Below, in pieces: positions 8,288 to 19,243 of a stretch of 64,000 nucleotides of DNA. This DNA is from Providencia zhijiangensis. GTDB taxonomy: Bacteria > Pseudomonadota > Gammaproteobacteria > Enterobacterales > Enterobacteriaceae. The position numbers were made by a program, and so were the translations under genes. Within the stretch, counting starts at the first letter, position 1. Every line of letters starts with the position of its first letter. The stretch covers positions 3,720,001-3,784,000 of the forward strand of contig NZ_CP135990.1 of NCBI RefSeq assembly GCF_030315915.2. Direction: 5' to 3'. The notes beneath the pieces are model-generated. The model did not search any database. It was given only the letters and a program-made list of their open reading frames with translations, and was not told where the DNA came from.

Positions 8288-9313
8288 TTAATCCCAGTTT
8301 AAAATTACTTTTCCTGACTGCCCTGAGCACATCACATCAAAGCCTTTCTGGAAATCATCAATAGAAAACTCATGCGTGATGATTGGTGATAAATCGAGAC
8401 CCGATTGCACTAATGTCGCCATCTTATACCAAGTTTCAAACATTTCACGCCCATAAATTCCCTTGATAAACAGACCTTTAAATATAACTTGGCTCCAGTC
8501 TGTTGCCATTGAAGCTGGCGGAATACCTAATAGCGCAATTCTGCCACCATGATTCATGGTATCTAACATGGTCTGGAAAGCGGCGGGCGCTCCTGAAACC
8601 TCTAAAGCCACATCAAAACCTTCTTTCATGCCCAGTTCATTCATGACGTCTTTAAGGTTTTCACGGCTCACATTCACCGCGCGGGTTACACCCATTTTTT
8701 TCGCTAATTCAAGGCGATAATCATTCACGTCCGTGATCACCACATGGCGGGCACCAACATGTCGGCAAACCGCTGCCGCCATAATACCGATAGGGCCTGC
8801 GCCCGAAACCAACACATCTTCGCCCACTAAATCAAACGATAATGCCGTATGCACCGCATTACCAAATGGGTCGAAAATTGCCGCAATTTCATCGGGAATA
8901 TTGTCTGGGATTTTAAAGGCGTTAAACGCGGGGATCACTAGATATTCAGCAAAGCATCCCGGGCGATTTACGCCAACGCCAATGGTATTACGGCATAGGT
9001 GAGTGCGCCCACCTCGGCAATTACGACAATGACCGCAGGTAATATGCCCTTCACCAGAAACTCGGTCACCAATTTTAAACCCTTTAACTTCCTGCCCAAT
9101 CTCAACAATTTCCCCTATATATTCATGACCCACCACCATCGGAACGGGGATAGTTTTTTGCGACCATTCATCCCAGTTGTAGATATGAACATCCGTTCCA
9201 CAAATCGCGGTTTTACGGATTTTAATCATCACATCATTGTGTCCCAGTTCCGGTTTCGGAACGTCTGTCATCCATATACCTGGTTCTGCTTTTAATTTGG
9301 ACAGTGCTTTCAT
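8288..9313 (-). CDS. tdh: L-threonine 3-dehydrogenase
   Basis: 341 residues, the usual length. Tdh oxidises L-threonine with NAD+ to 2-amino-3-ketobutyrate, which Kbl splits to glycine and acetyl-CoA. It is a zinc-dependent medium-chain dehydrogenase: catalytic Cys38 in AICGTDVH, structural zinc cysteines in the [11 protein letters not shown] stretch plus HLCRN (about 90-110), and a nucleotide-binding [10 protein letters not shown] near residue 170. It follows kbl on the same strand, the kbl-tdh operon order of E. coli. Confidence 0.97.
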   Translation of the reverse strand: MKALSKLKAEPGIWMTDVPKPELGHNDVMIKIRKTAICGTDVHIYNWDEWSQKTIPVPMVVGHEYIGEIVEIGQEVKGFKIGDRVSGEGHITCGHCRNCRGGRTHLCRNTIGVGVNRPGCFAEYLVIPAFNAFKIPDNIPDEIAAIFDPFGNAVHTALSFDLVGEDVLVSGAGPIGIMAAAVCRHVGARHVVITDVNDYRLELAKKMGVTRAVNVSRENLKDVMNELGMKEGFDVALEVSGAPAAFQTMLDTMNHGGRIALLGIPPASMATDWSQVIFKGLFIKGIYGREMFETWYKMATLVQSGLDLSPIITHEFSIDDFQKGFDVMCSGQSGKVILNWD

Positions 9314-9401
9314 AGGCGACCTTTTATTTATGATTACATTAATTTCATGACCACTTTAATTTCATAACTGTATTAATTTAATAAGAAAATCAACTTAATA
9401 A

Positions 9402-10595
9402 CTAAATTAATTGAAGCTTTTTACCAATACGGGTGAATGCATCAACCGCGTGTAAAATATCGGCTTCACTGTGTGCAGCGGACATTTGCGTGCGAATTCG
9501 CGCTTGTCCTTGCGGAACCACCGGATAGAAAAATCCAGTGACATAAATACCTTCTTTTAATAGTTCTGAAGCGAATTGCTGAGCAATTTTGGCATCCCCT
9601 AACATCACCGGAATAATGGCGTGATCGGCTCCGGCCAATGTAAATCCTGCGGCAGTCATTTTGTTTCTGAATAACACTGCGTTAGACCATAATTTTTCAC
9701 GGCGTTCTTTCCCTTCGGTCATCATATCGATCACCTTGATGGACGCAGCAACGATGGCGGGTGCCAGAGAGTTGGAGAATAAATAAGGGCGAGAGCGTTG
9801 ACGTAACCACTCGACGACTTCTTTCTTGGCGGCAGTATAACCACCCGATGCGCCACCTAATGCTTTCCCGAGTGTACCGGTAATGATGTCAACGCGACCC
9901 ATCACGTTGCAATACTCATGGCTACCACGGCCATTTTCACCAACAAAACCAACAGCATGAGAGTCATCAACCATGACCAGAGCGTTATATTCATCCGCAA
10001 GGTCACAAACCGTTTTCAGGTCAGCAATCACGCCATCCATCGAAAACACACCATCCGTCGCAATCAGAATATGACGCGCACCCGCCGCTTTGGCTTCTTC
10101 AAGACGCTGTTTTAATTCCGTCATATTGTTATTGCTGTAACGGTAGCGCTGGGCTTTACACAGGCGAACACCGTCAATAATGGAAGCATGGTTTAACGCA
10201 TCGGAAATAATGGCGTCTTCAGGGCCTAATAGGGTTTCAAAAAGTCCGCCATTGGCGTCAAAGCAAGAGGAATAAAGGATCGCATCTTCCATTCCAAGGA
10301 AATCCGCGATTTTCTTTTCAAGAATTTTATGGCTGTCTTGGGTACCGCAAATAAAGCGAACCGATGCCATTCCAAAGCCATGGCTATCCATACCCTGTTT
10401 TGCCGCTTCAATCAGCGCGGGGTGATTGGCTAATCCTAAATAGTTATTTGCACAAAAGTTAATAACGCGCTGCCCACCTTGGATTTCAATATCCGCGTCT
10501 TGAGAGGTCGTAATAATGCGCTCATGTTTAAACAAGCCTTCAGCTTCTATTTGCACCAATTGTTGTTTAATCTGCTGGTAAAATTGTTCTGACAT
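9402..10595 (-). CDS. kbl: glycine C-acetyltransferase (2-amino-3-ketobutyrate CoA ligase)
   Basis: 397 residues, PLP-dependent, alpha-oxoamine synthase family. It cleaves 2-amino-3-ketobutyrate with CoA to glycine and acetyl-CoA, the second step of threonine catabolism. The PLP lysine is Lys244 in [13 protein letters not shown], the Asp-His pair is [11 protein letters not shown] (about 208-217), and CANNYLGL lies near residue 48. It is the first gene of the kbl-tdh operon, with an AT-rich 88-base spacer before tdh. Confidence 0.97.
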   Translation of the reverse strand: MSEQFYQQIKQQLVQIEAEGLFKHERIITTSQDADIEIQGGQRVINFCANNYLGLANHPALIEAAKQGMDSHGFGMASVRFICGTQDSHKILEKKIADFLGMEDAILYSSCFDANGGLFETLLGPEDAIISDALNHASIIDGVRLCKAQRYRYSNNNMTELKQRLEEAKAAGARHILIATDGVFSMDGVIADLKTVCDLADEYNALVMVDDSHAVGFVGENGRGSHEYCNVMGRVDIITGTLGKALGGASGGYTAAKKEVVEWLRQRSRPYLFSNSLAPAIVAASIKVIDMMTEGKERREKLWSNAVLFRNKMTAAGFTLAGADHAIIPVMLGDAKIAQQFASELLKEGIYVTGFFYPVVPQGQARIRTQMSAAHSEADILHAVDAFTRIGKKLQLI

Positions 10596-10751
10596 GATTT
10601 GTTCCTGTAAAGAAGTTGTTTACAGAGTTTAATAATAGTCACTGGAACTAGCGATATCTGCGGAGCAAATAAGTTAAGTTTGTAGGCAAGATCACGATAA
10701 TGCCCTTTGAAGAGGTATGACAACTAGGACAATTATCTGGTCGATATACTG

Positions 10752-10780
10752 TTGTCTGTACAAAGAGGTGTTATTATAGA
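10752..10780 (+). promoter_or_regulatory. sigma-70 promoter candidate for hldD
   Basis: TTGTCT (10752-10757) and TATAGA (10775-10780) with a 17-base spacer, about 48 bases before the hldD start. A CCCC run follows; hldD in E. coli also has a heat-shock promoter, but no matching sigma-32 -35 element was seen. Confidence 0.5.
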
Positions 10781-10827
10781 CCCCAATTTTATATCCATTT
10801 ATTCTTAACCCACTTGAGGTATTCACG

Positions 10828-11766
10828 ATGATCGTAGTCACTGGCGGAGCTGGTTTTATTGGCAGCAATATTATTAAAGCCCTGAATGAAATGGGTCGCA
10901 CCGATATTCTGGTGGTGGATAACCTGAAAGATGGTACTAAGTTTGCCAACCTTGTTGACCTCGATATCGCCGATTACATGGATAAAGAAGACTTTATCGT
11001 AAGCGTGATTGCGGGTGATGATTTTGGTGATATTGACGCTGTTTTCCATGAAGGTGCTTGCTCATCCACCACTGAGTGGGATGGTAAGTACATGATGGAT
11101 AATAACTATCAATTTTCTAAAGAGCTGCTGCATTACTGTTTAGAACGTGAAATTCCTTTCCTGTATGCTTCCTCCGCAGCGACATACGGCGGACGTAGCG
11201 ATAATTTCATCGAAGAACGTGAATTTGAAAAACCACTGAACGTGTACGGCTACTCTAAGTTCCAATTTGACCAATATGTCCGCAACATCATGCCTGAAGC
11301 GCAATCTCAAGTGTGTGGATTCCGCTATTTCAACGTTTATGGGCCAAACGAGAACCATAAAGGCAGCATGGCGAGCGTGGCTTACCACTTAAACAAACAG
11401 ATTAATGAAGGGCAAACTCCGAAACTGTTTGAAGGTAGCGACACTTTCCGCCGCGATTTCATCTACGTTGGCGATGTGGCTGCAGTGAATTTATGGTTCT
11501 GGGAAAATAACGTTTCTGGTATTTTCAACTGTGGTACAGGTCGCGCGGAATCATTCCAAGCGGTTGCCGATGCCGTCACTGAATTCCATAAAGATAAAAA
11601 TGTCTCTATCGAATACATTGAATTTCCTGAAAAATTAAAAGGCCGCTACCAGAGCTTCACGCAGGCGGATCTGACTAAATTACGTGCCGCAGGTTACACA
11701 GCGCCGTTTAAAACTGTTGCTGAAGGCGTAACCGAATATATGCAATGGCTGAATAAAGACGCGTAA
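10828..11766 (+). CDS. hldD: ADP-L-glycero-D-manno-heptose 6-epimerase
   Basis: 312 residues. HldD (RfaD) converts ADP-D-glycero- to ADP-L-glycero-D-manno-heptose, the donor used by WaaC, WaaF and WaaQ for the lipopolysaccharide inner core. It is an extended short-chain dehydrogenase: NADP motif [10 protein letters not shown] at residues 5-14 and the catalytic YGYSK with upstream [13 protein letters not shown] lies 7 bases before the ATG. It heads the plus-strand operon hldD-waaF-waaC-yibB, with waaF beginning directly after its stop. Confidence 0.97.
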   Translation: MIVVTGGAGFIGSNIIKALNEMGRTDILVVDNLKDGTKFANLVDLDIADYMDKEDFIVSVIAGDDFGDIDAVFHEGACSSTTEWDGKYMMDNNYQFSKELLHYCLEREIPFLYASSAATYGGRSDNFIEEREFEKPLNVYGYSKFQFDQYVRNIMPEAQSQVCGFRYFNVYGPNENHKGSMASVAYHLNKQINEGQTPKLFEGSDTFRRDFIYVGDVAAVNLWFWENNVSGIFNCGTGRAESFQAVADAVTEFHKDKNVSIEYIEFPEKLKGRYQSFTQADLTKLRAAGYTAPFKTVAEGVTEYMQWLNKDA

Positions 11767-11775
11767 TTGTCTTTT

Positions 11776-11820
11776 ATGAAAACCGTTCCTATGAAAACCA
11801 CGCCTATGAAAACAATACCT
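11776..11820 (+). repeat. three 15-bp tandem repeats forming in-frame alternative waaF starts
   Basis: Units at 11776-11790, 11791-11805 and 11806-11820 each begin ATGAAAAC and end CCT, and the next codon at 11821 is again ATG. Each unit encodes MKTxP. Four in-frame ATG codons therefore precede or begin the conserved WaaF sequence. Because the unit is 15 bp, changing copy number keeps the frame. Confidence 0.9.
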
Positions 11821-12867
11821 ATGAAGATACTAGTGATTGGCCCCTCATGGGTAGGGGATATGATGATGTCTCAGAGCCTTTATCGCACGATCAAGGCACT
11901 GCATCCTCATGCTCAAATTGATGTGATGGCACCCGATTGGTGCCGTCCGTTATTGGCGAAAATGCCTGAAGTGTCTGAAGCGATTTCCATGCCATTAGGG
12001 CATGGAAAGCTAGAAATTGGCGAACGTCGTCAATTAGGCATCAATTTGCGGAAAAATGGGTACGACCAAGCGATTGTTTTGCCTAATTCATTGAAGTCTG
12101 CACTGGTGCCATTCTTTGCTAAAATCGCCAAAAGAACGGGATGGCGCGGTGAAATGCGTTATGGGCTGCTCAATGATTTACGCTCATTGGATAAACAAGC
12201 ATTTCCGCTGATGGTGCAACGCTACGTCGCATTGGCGTATAACAAGCAGCTCATCAAATCTGCCGATGATATTCCCACCCCGATTTTATGGCCTAAATTA
12301 GTCACTGATAAACAGCAAGTTAGCGATACTGTTAGTCAATTTAATATTGATTTTTCTCGCCCAATTATTGGTTTTTGCCCAGGAGCTGAATTTGGCCCTG
12401 CAAAACGTTGGCCGCACTATCACTATGCAGCGCTCGCCCAGAAATTAATTAGCGAGCAAGGCTACCAAGTCCTATTATTTGGTTCTCAAAAAGACCATGA
12501 AGCGGGTGAAGAAATCCGTCAAAGTTTGACTGACGACGCTCGCAATTACTGCCTTAATTTCGCAGGAAAAACCTCGTTAGAACAAGCTGTTAATCTTATC
12601 GACGCTTGCCAAACCATTGTCAGTAATGATTCAGGTTTAATGCATGTGGCTGCCGCTCTCGATAAACCGTTAGTCGCGCTATATGGCCCAAGCAGCCCTG
12701 ATTTTACCCCACCACTGTCTGATAAAGCGGAAGTCATCCGCCTGATCACGGGTTACCACAAAGTGCGCAAAGGTGACGGTGAAAGCGGCTATCACCAAAG
12801 TCTGATTGATATTCAACCGCAAATGGTACTCGATGCCCTCACGCGTTTAAATATAGGTATTAAATAA
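11776..12867 (+). CDS. waaF: ADP-heptose:LPS heptosyltransferase II
   Basis: 363 residues from the first ATG (348 from the ATG at 11821, which matches the E. coli start MKILVIGPSWVGD). WaaF adds the second heptose to the lipopolysaccharide inner core on the cytoplasmic face; it belongs to GT9. The conserved blocks GPSWVGDMMMSQSLY, FCPGAEFGPAKRWP and NDSGLMHVAAAL are present. No Shine-Dalgarno sequence is visible before any of the four in-frame ATGs, so coupling to hldD, whose stop lies 9 bases before 11776, is likely; that ATG keeps the ancestral spacing. The extra N-terminal MKTxP repeats are unusual for the family. Confidence 0.93.
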   Translation: MKTVPMKTTPMKTIPMKILVIGPSWVGDMMMSQSLYRTIKALHPHAQIDVMAPDWCRPLLAKMPEVSEAISMPLGHGKLEIGERRQLGINLRKNGYDQAIVLPNSLKSALVPFFAKIAKRTGWRGEMRYGLLNDLRSLDKQAFPLMVQRYVALAYNKQLIKSADDIPTPILWPKLVTDKQQVSDTVSQFNIDFSRPIIGFCPGAEFGPAKRWPHYHYAALAQKLISEQGYQVLLFGSQKDHEAGEEIRQSLTDDARNYCLNFAGKTSLEQAVNLIDACQTIVSNDSGLMHVAAALDKPLVALYGPSSPDFTPPLSDKAEVIRLITGYHKVRKGDGESGYHQSLIDIQPQMVLDALTRLNIGIK

Positions 12868-13856
12868 TGAGAGTGTTATTAGTAAAAACATCATCTATGG
12901 GAGATGTTTTGCACTCTCTACCTGCATTAACTGATGCACAGGCAGCAATACCGAATATTCAATTTGATTGGGTGGTTGAAGAGGGATTTTCTCAAATCCC
13001 TACATGGCATAGCGCTGTGAATAAAGTGATCCCTGTTGCAATCCGTCGCTGGCGAAAAAATTGGTTTTCTGCACCAATTCGTGCCGAACGTGCAGAGTTT
13101 CGTCGCCAATTACAGGAAACCCACTACGATGCCGTTATCGATGCGCAAGGGTTACTTAAGAGTGCATTGCTAGTCACTCGCCTCGCTCACGGTTCTAAAC
13201 ATGGTTATGACCGCCATAGTATCCGCGAGCCGATTGCCAGCTTCTTTTACGATCATCGTTATTCCATTAGTAAACAGCAACATGCGGTAGAACGTATTCG
13301 CCAATTATTTGCTAAAAGCCTCGGGTATACTTGCCCTAGAACGCAAGGCGATTACGCGATTGCTCGCCATTTCTTGCAATCAACCGACGAAACCGAAGCG
13401 CCCTATGTGCTGTTTTTGCACTCCACAACACGCGATGATAAGCATTGGCCGGAGTCTCATTGGCGTGAACTGATTCAGTTAATGAAGGAAACCGGGCTGA
13501 GAGTGAAGCTCCCTTGGGGTGCAGAGCATGAGCATCAGCGAGCAATAAGATTAGCCGAGGGTTTTGATTTTGTTGAAGTTTTACCAAAATTAACGCTGGC
13601 ACAAGTCGCGCAACAGATTGCGGATGCAAAAGCAGTGGTTTCTGTCGATACCGGCTTAAGCCATTTAACCGCTGCGTTGGATAAACCGAATTTTACGCTG
13701 TTTGGCCCAACAAACCCCGGTTTAATTGGTGGTTATGGAAAAGACCAAAATGAGATAAAATCCACAAATAATATGATGGAGCAAATTAGTGCTTCTGACG
13801 TTTATAAGCGATTAAGCTCTATTTTTCCCAACTTAGGTGGTAGCCATAAGCAATGA
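12867..13856 (+). CDS. waaC: LPS heptosyltransferase I
   Basis: 329 residues, GT9 family. WaaC (RfaC) transfers the first heptose onto Kdo2-lipid A at the inner membrane. The N terminus MRVLLVKTSSMGDVLHSLPA and the C-terminal GPTNPGLIGGYG are characteristic, as is the donor-binding block VDTGLSHLTAAL near residue 265. Its start overlaps the waaF stop by one base (TAATG), and its end overlaps the next gene by four bases (ATGA), so all are in one operon. Confidence 0.96.
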   Translation: MRVLLVKTSSMGDVLHSLPALTDAQAAIPNIQFDWVVEEGFSQIPTWHSAVNKVIPVAIRRWRKNWFSAPIRAERAEFRRQLQETHYDAVIDAQGLLKSALLVTRLAHGSKHGYDRHSIREPIASFFYDHRYSISKQQHAVERIRQLFAKSLGYTCPRTQGDYAIARHFLQSTDETEAPYVLFLHSTTRDDKHWPESHWRELIQLMKETGLRVKLPWGAEHEHQRAIRLAEGFDFVEVLPKLTLAQVAQQIADAKAVVSVDTGLSHLTAALDKPNFTLFGPTNPGLIGGYGKDQNEIKSTNNMMEQISASDVYKRLSSIFPNLGGSHKQ

Positions 13857-14713
13857 ATCAATCCACAACAATAGTGACTGCTTTTTTTGACATTGGAAGA
13901 GGAGACTGGAATAGCTCTCACGGATATTCTGATCGTTTAGAAAGAACAACAGATACCTATTTCAACTATTTCAGTAAGTTGGCAAAGCTGAATAATAAAA
14001 TGGTTGTTTTTACTTCTTCTAATTTTAAAGAAAAAATATTAGCGATTAGAAAAGGAAAACCAACTCACATTATTACTATCGACCTCCATAAAAAGTTTAA
14101 ATCTGTTATCAAAAAAATTTCTACCATACAAAATAGTGATTCATTTAAAAAACTAATAAAGCCTGAACAACTGGAAAACCCAGAATACTGGTCTTCAGAG
14201 TATGTATTAGTCACTAACCTTAAAGCCTATTTTGTGAATAAAGCGGTTCAACTTGGGCTTACTAACAATGAACTTATTGCATGGATAGATTTCGGGTACA
14301 TCCGTAAGGAAAAAACACTCGATGGATTAACTGAATGGAACCATCCGTTTGATAAAGAAAAAATTCACTTCTTTTCAATAAAAAATGGATTAGATCTGGC
14401 CGATAAAGATGGAGTAATGAAAAAGGTTATTGAAAATGACACCTATATTATTGGTGGTGTCATTGTTGCCACAAAAGAGAAATGGACTCAGCTTTATCAC
14501 TTAGCGACTGAAGTGCAAAAAAACTTTTTATCATCAGGCATTATTGATGATGACCAAGGTATTTTTTTGATTTGTGCAAGTAAGGAACCTAAATTAGTTA
14601 AGTTACATTATTTGGGCTATATGGAATGGTTTAACGTTTTTAGGCTATTTCATGAAAGCTCTAAAGTAAATTACCTGATGCGTCTTGCTATTTTATTGAG
14701 ACTCAAAAAATGA
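13853..14713 (+). CDS. yibB: HtrL/YibB family protein, putative LPS-core-linked glycosyltransferase
   Basis: 286 residues. The N terminus TIVTAFFDIGRGDWN is the hallmark of the HtrL/YibB (WlaTC) family, which is found in lipopolysaccharide or lipooligosaccharide loci and is thought to include glycosyltransferases; its reaction is not established. A DFGYIR motif (about residue 145) and DDDQGIFL near residue 227 could be metal or substrate sites. In E. coli yibB lies between kbl and hldD; here it is the last gene of the hldD-waaF-waaC operon, with a 4-base overlap. Its base composition is more AT-rich than waaC. Confidence 0.85.
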   Translation: MNQSTTIVTAFFDIGRGDWNSSHGYSDRLERTTDTYFNYFSKLAKLNNKMVVFTSSNFKEKILAIRKGKPTHIITIDLHKKFKSVIKKISTIQNSDSFKKLIKPEQLENPEYWSSEYVLVTNLKAYFVNKAVQLGLTNNELIAWIDFGYIRKEKTLDGLTEWNHPFDKEKIHFFSIKNGLDLADKDGVMKKVIENDTYIIGGVIVATKEKWTQLYHLATEVQKNFLSSGIIDDDQGIFLICASKEPKLVKLHYLGYMEWFNVFRLFHESSKVNYLMRLAILLRLKK

Positions 14714-14738
14714 ATGCCCATCAAATAGATGAGCATTC
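14712..14738. terminator. hairpin between yibB and the GT39 gene
   Basis: GAATGCCCATC (14712-14722) and GATGAGCATTC (14728-14738) form an 11-bp stem with one mismatch, between two convergent genes and overlapping the yibB stop. No long T run follows, so function as a terminator is only likely. Confidence 0.45.
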
Positions 14739-14764
14739 CTACGAAAAATTCAAACTGTTTATTA

Positions 14765-16228
14765 CTACAATTTCTCTGGGGCAATAAACCCAAAACACAT
14801 GGTTTTCGGCTCAGCATCCGGCTCAGAGCGGTAAATCACATCTTCTTTTTCAATTTTAAATTGTGGCCAGAATTTGCGTACTTTGGCGAAATCTTCGTGG
14901 GCACAATCGTCATATTTACGCCCTAATAAAATGGCACCGTGCTCACGAATTTCTGCTTCAGTAATATCACGGTTATACACATTCGGTGGCATATGGTTTT
15001 CTAGCGTCCAAGGTTGGATAACATGCGGCCTGTCTTGAGCATAGATAATAAACCATTGATGTAGATTATCTTCACCGCCCACATATTTAACTGGTGTTCC
15101 GTAACGTTGATACCAACGCTGCTCACCTTCTGCAATTAAGGTTTTCACACCAATAAATTTCTGACCCGCTCCGCGAATATTTCCTGCTTGAACAATCAGA
15201 TAGCCGGATACCATTAAGACACCAACTACCGCTAAGCCAATTAATGGTTTTTTCAGTGACTTTTTCGGCATTACGGTGATTGAGCCAACAAACAAAGGCG
15301 CACATACCATCATAAATGGCTGTAACCACTCCGTAATTCGCCCGCCATCATGGAACGAGAACCAACCGTAAATCACCGCGAGTGGAAATAAAATAATAAA
15401 GTTTGCCATGCGATTCGATAAGGTTTTCGGCCAACCGATTTTTCCGCCACAGCAATATAAGATAATCGCTGCGATAATCAGCGGGTAAAACACGCTCAGA
15501 GCGGCTTCGGTGGTATGTAAGTTAAAGCCTGGGTCAATTTGTGAATCTACCCATTTAAAGGCAGAAAAATCACTCGCCATCAACCAGAAGAAGTTTGGCA
15601 AGATCATCGAAAACCACAGCGCTATCGCCAGATAAAACACCGGATGGCGATAGCTTTGGCGCGCTTGTTTCACAAAAAGAGTGAGCAAAAAGACAGAGCC
15701 AACTAAGGCGAGCGTGGAGTATTTCCCCATGGTTGCCAGACCGGCAACTAAAGCAAAAGGCAGCCACCACAGTGGGTTATCTTCGACAGCACGCAGGAAG
15801 AAATAAATCACCCAAGGCCAAAATGTCACTAAAATATAGTTATCATTATAAGGAATGATATCGAAATTAATAACACCAGATAAATTCATCATCAGCATCG
15901 CAAACCATGCAAGATCGCGACGACCGGTTAATCGGTAGGCAAGTTTCCATACCCCAAGTAACCCAAAACCAATACCGATAAAATGGCTCAAATACCAATA
16001 GAAACTATAAGAAATCCCCAAATGGATTGCAGGCCACATCATGGTACCGACAAACCACGGATTTTTTGGCGATCCCCATTCACCATTCATTCCCCAGTTA
16101 ACGGCTTCGACCGTATCGTAAGGAACAGTTGGGTCAAAAAAGAAACTCGCAAGGATCCAGGCAATGGCATAGCCAATGATCCAAAGATACACATACTTAT
16201 TTGAAGTTGGTTGATTGGTTGTTGGCAT
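14765..16228 (-). CDS. multi-pass glycosyltransferase, GT39/ArnT-like (GT-C fold)
   Basis: 487 residues with about ten hydrophobic segments and a soluble C-terminal part (about 370-487). It resembles dolichyl-phosphate-mannose/ArnT-type transferases that use polyprenyl-phosphate sugars at the periplasmic face: an acidic pair near the N terminus in the first loop (DPTVPYDTVEAVNWG, about residues 35-50) is the usual catalytic site of these GT-C enzymes. The ATG at 16228 is preferred because it follows AAAAAAGA; a TTG 8 codons upstream is the alternative. It stands alone on the minus strand within the lipopolysaccharide core region, so addition of a core sugar is plausible but not shown. Confidence 0.72.
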   Translation of the reverse strand: MPTTNQPTSNKYVYLWIIGYAIAWILASFFFDPTVPYDTVEAVNWGMNGEWGSPKNPWFVGTMMWPAIHLGISYSFYWYLSHFIGIGFGLLGVWKLAYRLTGRRDLAWFAMLMMNLSGVINFDIIPYNDNYILVTFWPWVIYFFLRAVEDNPLWWLPFALVAGLATMGKYSTLALVGSVFLLTLFVKQARQSYRHPVFYLAIALWFSMILPNFFWLMASDFSAFKWVDSQIDPGFNLHTTEAALSVFYPLIIAAIILYCCGGKIGWPKTLSNRMANFIILFPLAVIYGWFSFHDGGRITEWLQPFMMVCAPLFVGSITVMPKKSLKKPLIGLAVVGVLMVSGYLIVQAGNIRGAGQKFIGVKTLIAEGEQRWYQRYGTPVKYVGGEDNLHQWFIIYAQDRPHVIQPWTLENHMPPNVYNRDITEAEIREHGAILLGRKYDDCAHEDFAKVRKFWPQFKIEKEDVIYRSEPDAEPKTMCFGFIAPEKL

Positions 16229-16435
16229 TCTTTTTTCAGCGAAATTTATCAATAAAGTTAAAGGGAAATACGCATTATTTTACGTCGAGCTTATAGAGGG
16301 TTACCCCTCGCTCGGCTGAGTATGCAAAAACGTGACTGGGTAGTTTACTATAGTTTAAACGAAATAATCAGAAATGAGAGAAATTGTCATTACTCATTGT
16401 AGTAATATTCAAGTTATCAATATTTTTGCTGAATA

Positions 16436-17713
16436 TTACTGTTCTCTTGGAGGTAAATAAGGTTGCAATAACTTAAGTAAACGCTGTAATGCGCCTTGGT
16501 TTTCATGCAATACTTCCGCTGCATGACGACCATAATACAGTCGATAATCTTCATCAGACAGTAAACTCGTCACGGCTTGAGCCAACGATTCGCTATCTGT
16601 CACAGTGATCAACCCATCAGCTTGGGTTAACTTCGCACAAATATCTTTAAAATTAAAGGTATGAGGCCCCATCAAAACAGGCAATGCATGCGCAGCTGCT
16701 TCAAGTGGATTATGACCACCGGTTTCAACTAAGCTCCCACCAACGAAAGCTATATCTGCAATTCCGTACAGCAACATCAATTCCCCCATCGTATCGCCAA
16801 TAACCACTTGGGTTTCTAGAGATGGGATAACGCCGCTACTACGACGAATAAAGCTTAGCCCTGCTTTTTGTGTCAGTTCTTCCGCTTTTGCAAAACGTTC
16901 TGGGTGCCTTGGGACTAAAATGAGTAATAAATTAGGAAATTTTTTCAGCAACTGTTGGTGAGTTTGCAAAACAATCGCTTCTTCACCTTCGTGGGTACTT
17001 GTCGCAATCCATACTGGACGATGTGCAGCCCACTGCCTACGTAACGTAATCGCTTTAACGGCCAGTTCAGGGGTAACGGAAATATCAAATTTTAAGCTTC
17101 CCGTCACTTCTAACTGCTTACGTCTTAACCCTAATTGAATAAAACGTTCACCATCTTCTTGATGCTGAGCAGCCACCATCGTGACATTCTGTAGCATACG
17201 CTTCACAAAACTACCGAGCTTTTGATAACCCGCAGCGGAGCGTTCAGATAACCGAGCATTCGCAATAACTAATGGAATATTACGCTTATGCAGCTGGTTG
17301 ATCATATTTGGCCAGAGTTCCGTTTCCATAATAATCACCAGTTTAGGATCAACTTGATTAAGGAAACGGCTCATGGAGCCAGGTAAATCATAAGGGAGAT
17401 AAACGTGACTAATATCGTCACCAAATGCTGACTGAACACGTTCTGACCCGGTTGGAGTCATTGTGGTCACGGTAATAGGGAGTGATGGGTAGTGATGGCG
17501 CAGTGCACGTACTAACGGTACTGCCGCAAGGGTTTCGCCCACAGAAACTGAGTGTAATAAAATGCCTTTAGGAACAACTTTACCACCACAAAAACCATAG
17601 CGTTCCCCCCAGCGTTTGCGATACGCAGGAGCTTTACGGCTACGCAATAATAAGCGTATCCAAATTAATGGCTGGATGAGATAAAGAAGTACCTGATATA
17701 CACGCAATAACAT
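16436..17713 (-). CDS. waaA: 3-deoxy-D-manno-octulosonic acid transferase
   Basis: 425 residues from the chosen ATG, the same as E. coli. WaaA (KdtA) adds Kdo residues from CMP-Kdo to lipid IVA at the inner membrane, an essential step. An N-terminal hydrophobic anchor (about 2-20) precedes RKAPAYRKRWGERYGF, and conserved blocks include HSVSVGETLAAVPLVRAL with the catalytic Glu, TTMTPTGSERVQSAFG, ATSTHEGEE and ETGGHNPLEAAAHA. A longer frame starting at 17761 is possible but is not conserved. In E. coli coaD is co-directional after waaA; here coaD is divergent. Confidence 0.96.
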   Translation of the reverse strand: MLLRVYQVLLYLIQPLIWIRLLLRSRKAPAYRKRWGERYGFCGGKVVPKGILLHSVSVGETLAAVPLVRALRHHYPSLPITVTTMTPTGSERVQSAFGDDISHVYLPYDLPGSMSRFLNQVDPKLVIIMETELWPNMINQLHKRNIPLVIANARLSERSAAGYQKLGSFVKRMLQNVTMVAAQHQEDGERFIQLGLRRKQLEVTGSLKFDISVTPELAVKAITLRRQWAAHRPVWIATSTHEGEEAIVLQTHQQLLKKFPNLLLILVPRHPERFAKAEELTQKAGLSFIRRSSGVIPSLETQVVIGDTMGELMLLYGIADIAFVGGSLVETGGHNPLEAAAHALPVLMGPHTFNFKDICAKLTQADGLITVTDSESLAQAVTSLLSDEDYRLYYGRHAAEVLHENQGALQRLLKLLQPYLPPREQ

Positions 17714-17825
17714 TCGATCTGATTCACTTACCAAAATTGGCGGTATCTTACCATAAACCATTACTGAAAGTGTGTAGAATCTGTGCCTAAAATGAGACTT
17801 AAAATAAATGCATACCTATCAGTGA

Positions 17826-18413
<588 letters not shown>

Positions 18414-18416
18414 CAA

Positions 18417-19226
18417 TTACTTCTGACATTGAGGGCAATAAAAGGTTGTCCTCTGTCCTTGTTTGATGCTTTCAATCTGGGTTCCGCACACAGAACACGG
18501 CTCGCCTTTTTTTCCATACACAAACAGCTCTTGAGCAAAGTAACCTGGTTTTCCGTCTGACTGTAAAAAATCTTTAAGAGTCGTTCCACCTTGTTCTATT
18601 GAACGTTGAAGCACTTTTTTAATCTGTGTGACGAGTTCTGTAATCTCATCAAGTGTCAGGGTGTTAGTTAGCTTTTCTGGGGAGATCCTTGATGCAAAAA
18701 GTGCTTCATTCGCATAGATATTCCCTACCCCAACAACGATTTTGTTGTCCATCAACCAAGGTTTGACCGCAACCTTACGTTTAGTTGCTAAATCAAAGAG
18801 ATATTTAGGATTGAATTCATCGGAAAGAGGTTCAGGGCCTAAATGAGCGAGAACGGAGCTGGACGCTAAATCATCGCACCAAAGCCATGCGCCAAAACGT
18901 CGAGGGTCGGTGTAGCGCAGTACTTTACCATCACGCAAGATAAGGTCTACATGGTCATGTTTCCCTTCTGGTAATTCTTCCGTCAAAATTCGCACACTGC
19001 CAGACATTCCTAAATGGACAATAATCCACCCTTTTCGCAGTTCAATAAGCAGGTATTTTGCCCGGCGTTGAACACTTATCACGGTTTCATCAGATAAACG
19101 CATGATTTGTTCACTTACTGGCCAGCGTAGCCGTTCATTACGCACAATGGCATAACTAATTGTATTGCCAACTAAATGTGGTTCAATACCTCGGCGACTG
19201 GTTTCAACTTCGGGCAGTTCTGGCAT
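18417..19226 (-). CDS. mutM: formamidopyrimidine-DNA glycosylase
   Basis: 269 residues, the standard length. MutM (Fpg) removes 8-oxoguanine and formamidopyrimidines and nicks the abasic site. The catalytic N terminus PELPEVE is intact (Pro as nucleophile after Met removal), and the C-terminal zinc finger [15 protein letters not shown]...YCPQC is complete. The start was set at the ATG before PELPEVE. It lies 17 bases after the end of the GT4 gene, so it may be read from the waa operon upstream. Confidence 0.97.
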   Translation of the reverse strand: MPELPEVETSRRGIEPHLVGNTISYAIVRNERLRWPVSEQIMRLSDETVISVQRRAKYLLIELRKGWIIVHLGMSGSVRILTEELPEGKHDHVDLILRDGKVLRYTDPRRFGAWLWCDDLASSSVLAHLGPEPLSDEFNPKYLFDLATKRKVAVKPWLMDNKIVVGVGNIYANEALFASRISPEKLTNTLTLDEITELVTQIKKVLQRSIEQGGTTLKDFLQSDGKPGYFAQELFVYGKKGEPCSVCGTQIESIKQGQRTTFYCPQCQK

Positions 19227-19243
19227 CACAGATCTCTTTAAAA

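Noticed and set aside
10780-10795. Heat-shock (sigma-32) promoter for hldD.
   Set aside because: CCCCAATT resembles the -10 element, but no CTTGAA-like -35 element lies at the right distance.
16296-16309. GAGGG/CCCTC hairpin between waaA and the GT39 gene as a terminator.
   Set aside because: The stem is only five pairs and no T run follows on the relevant strand.
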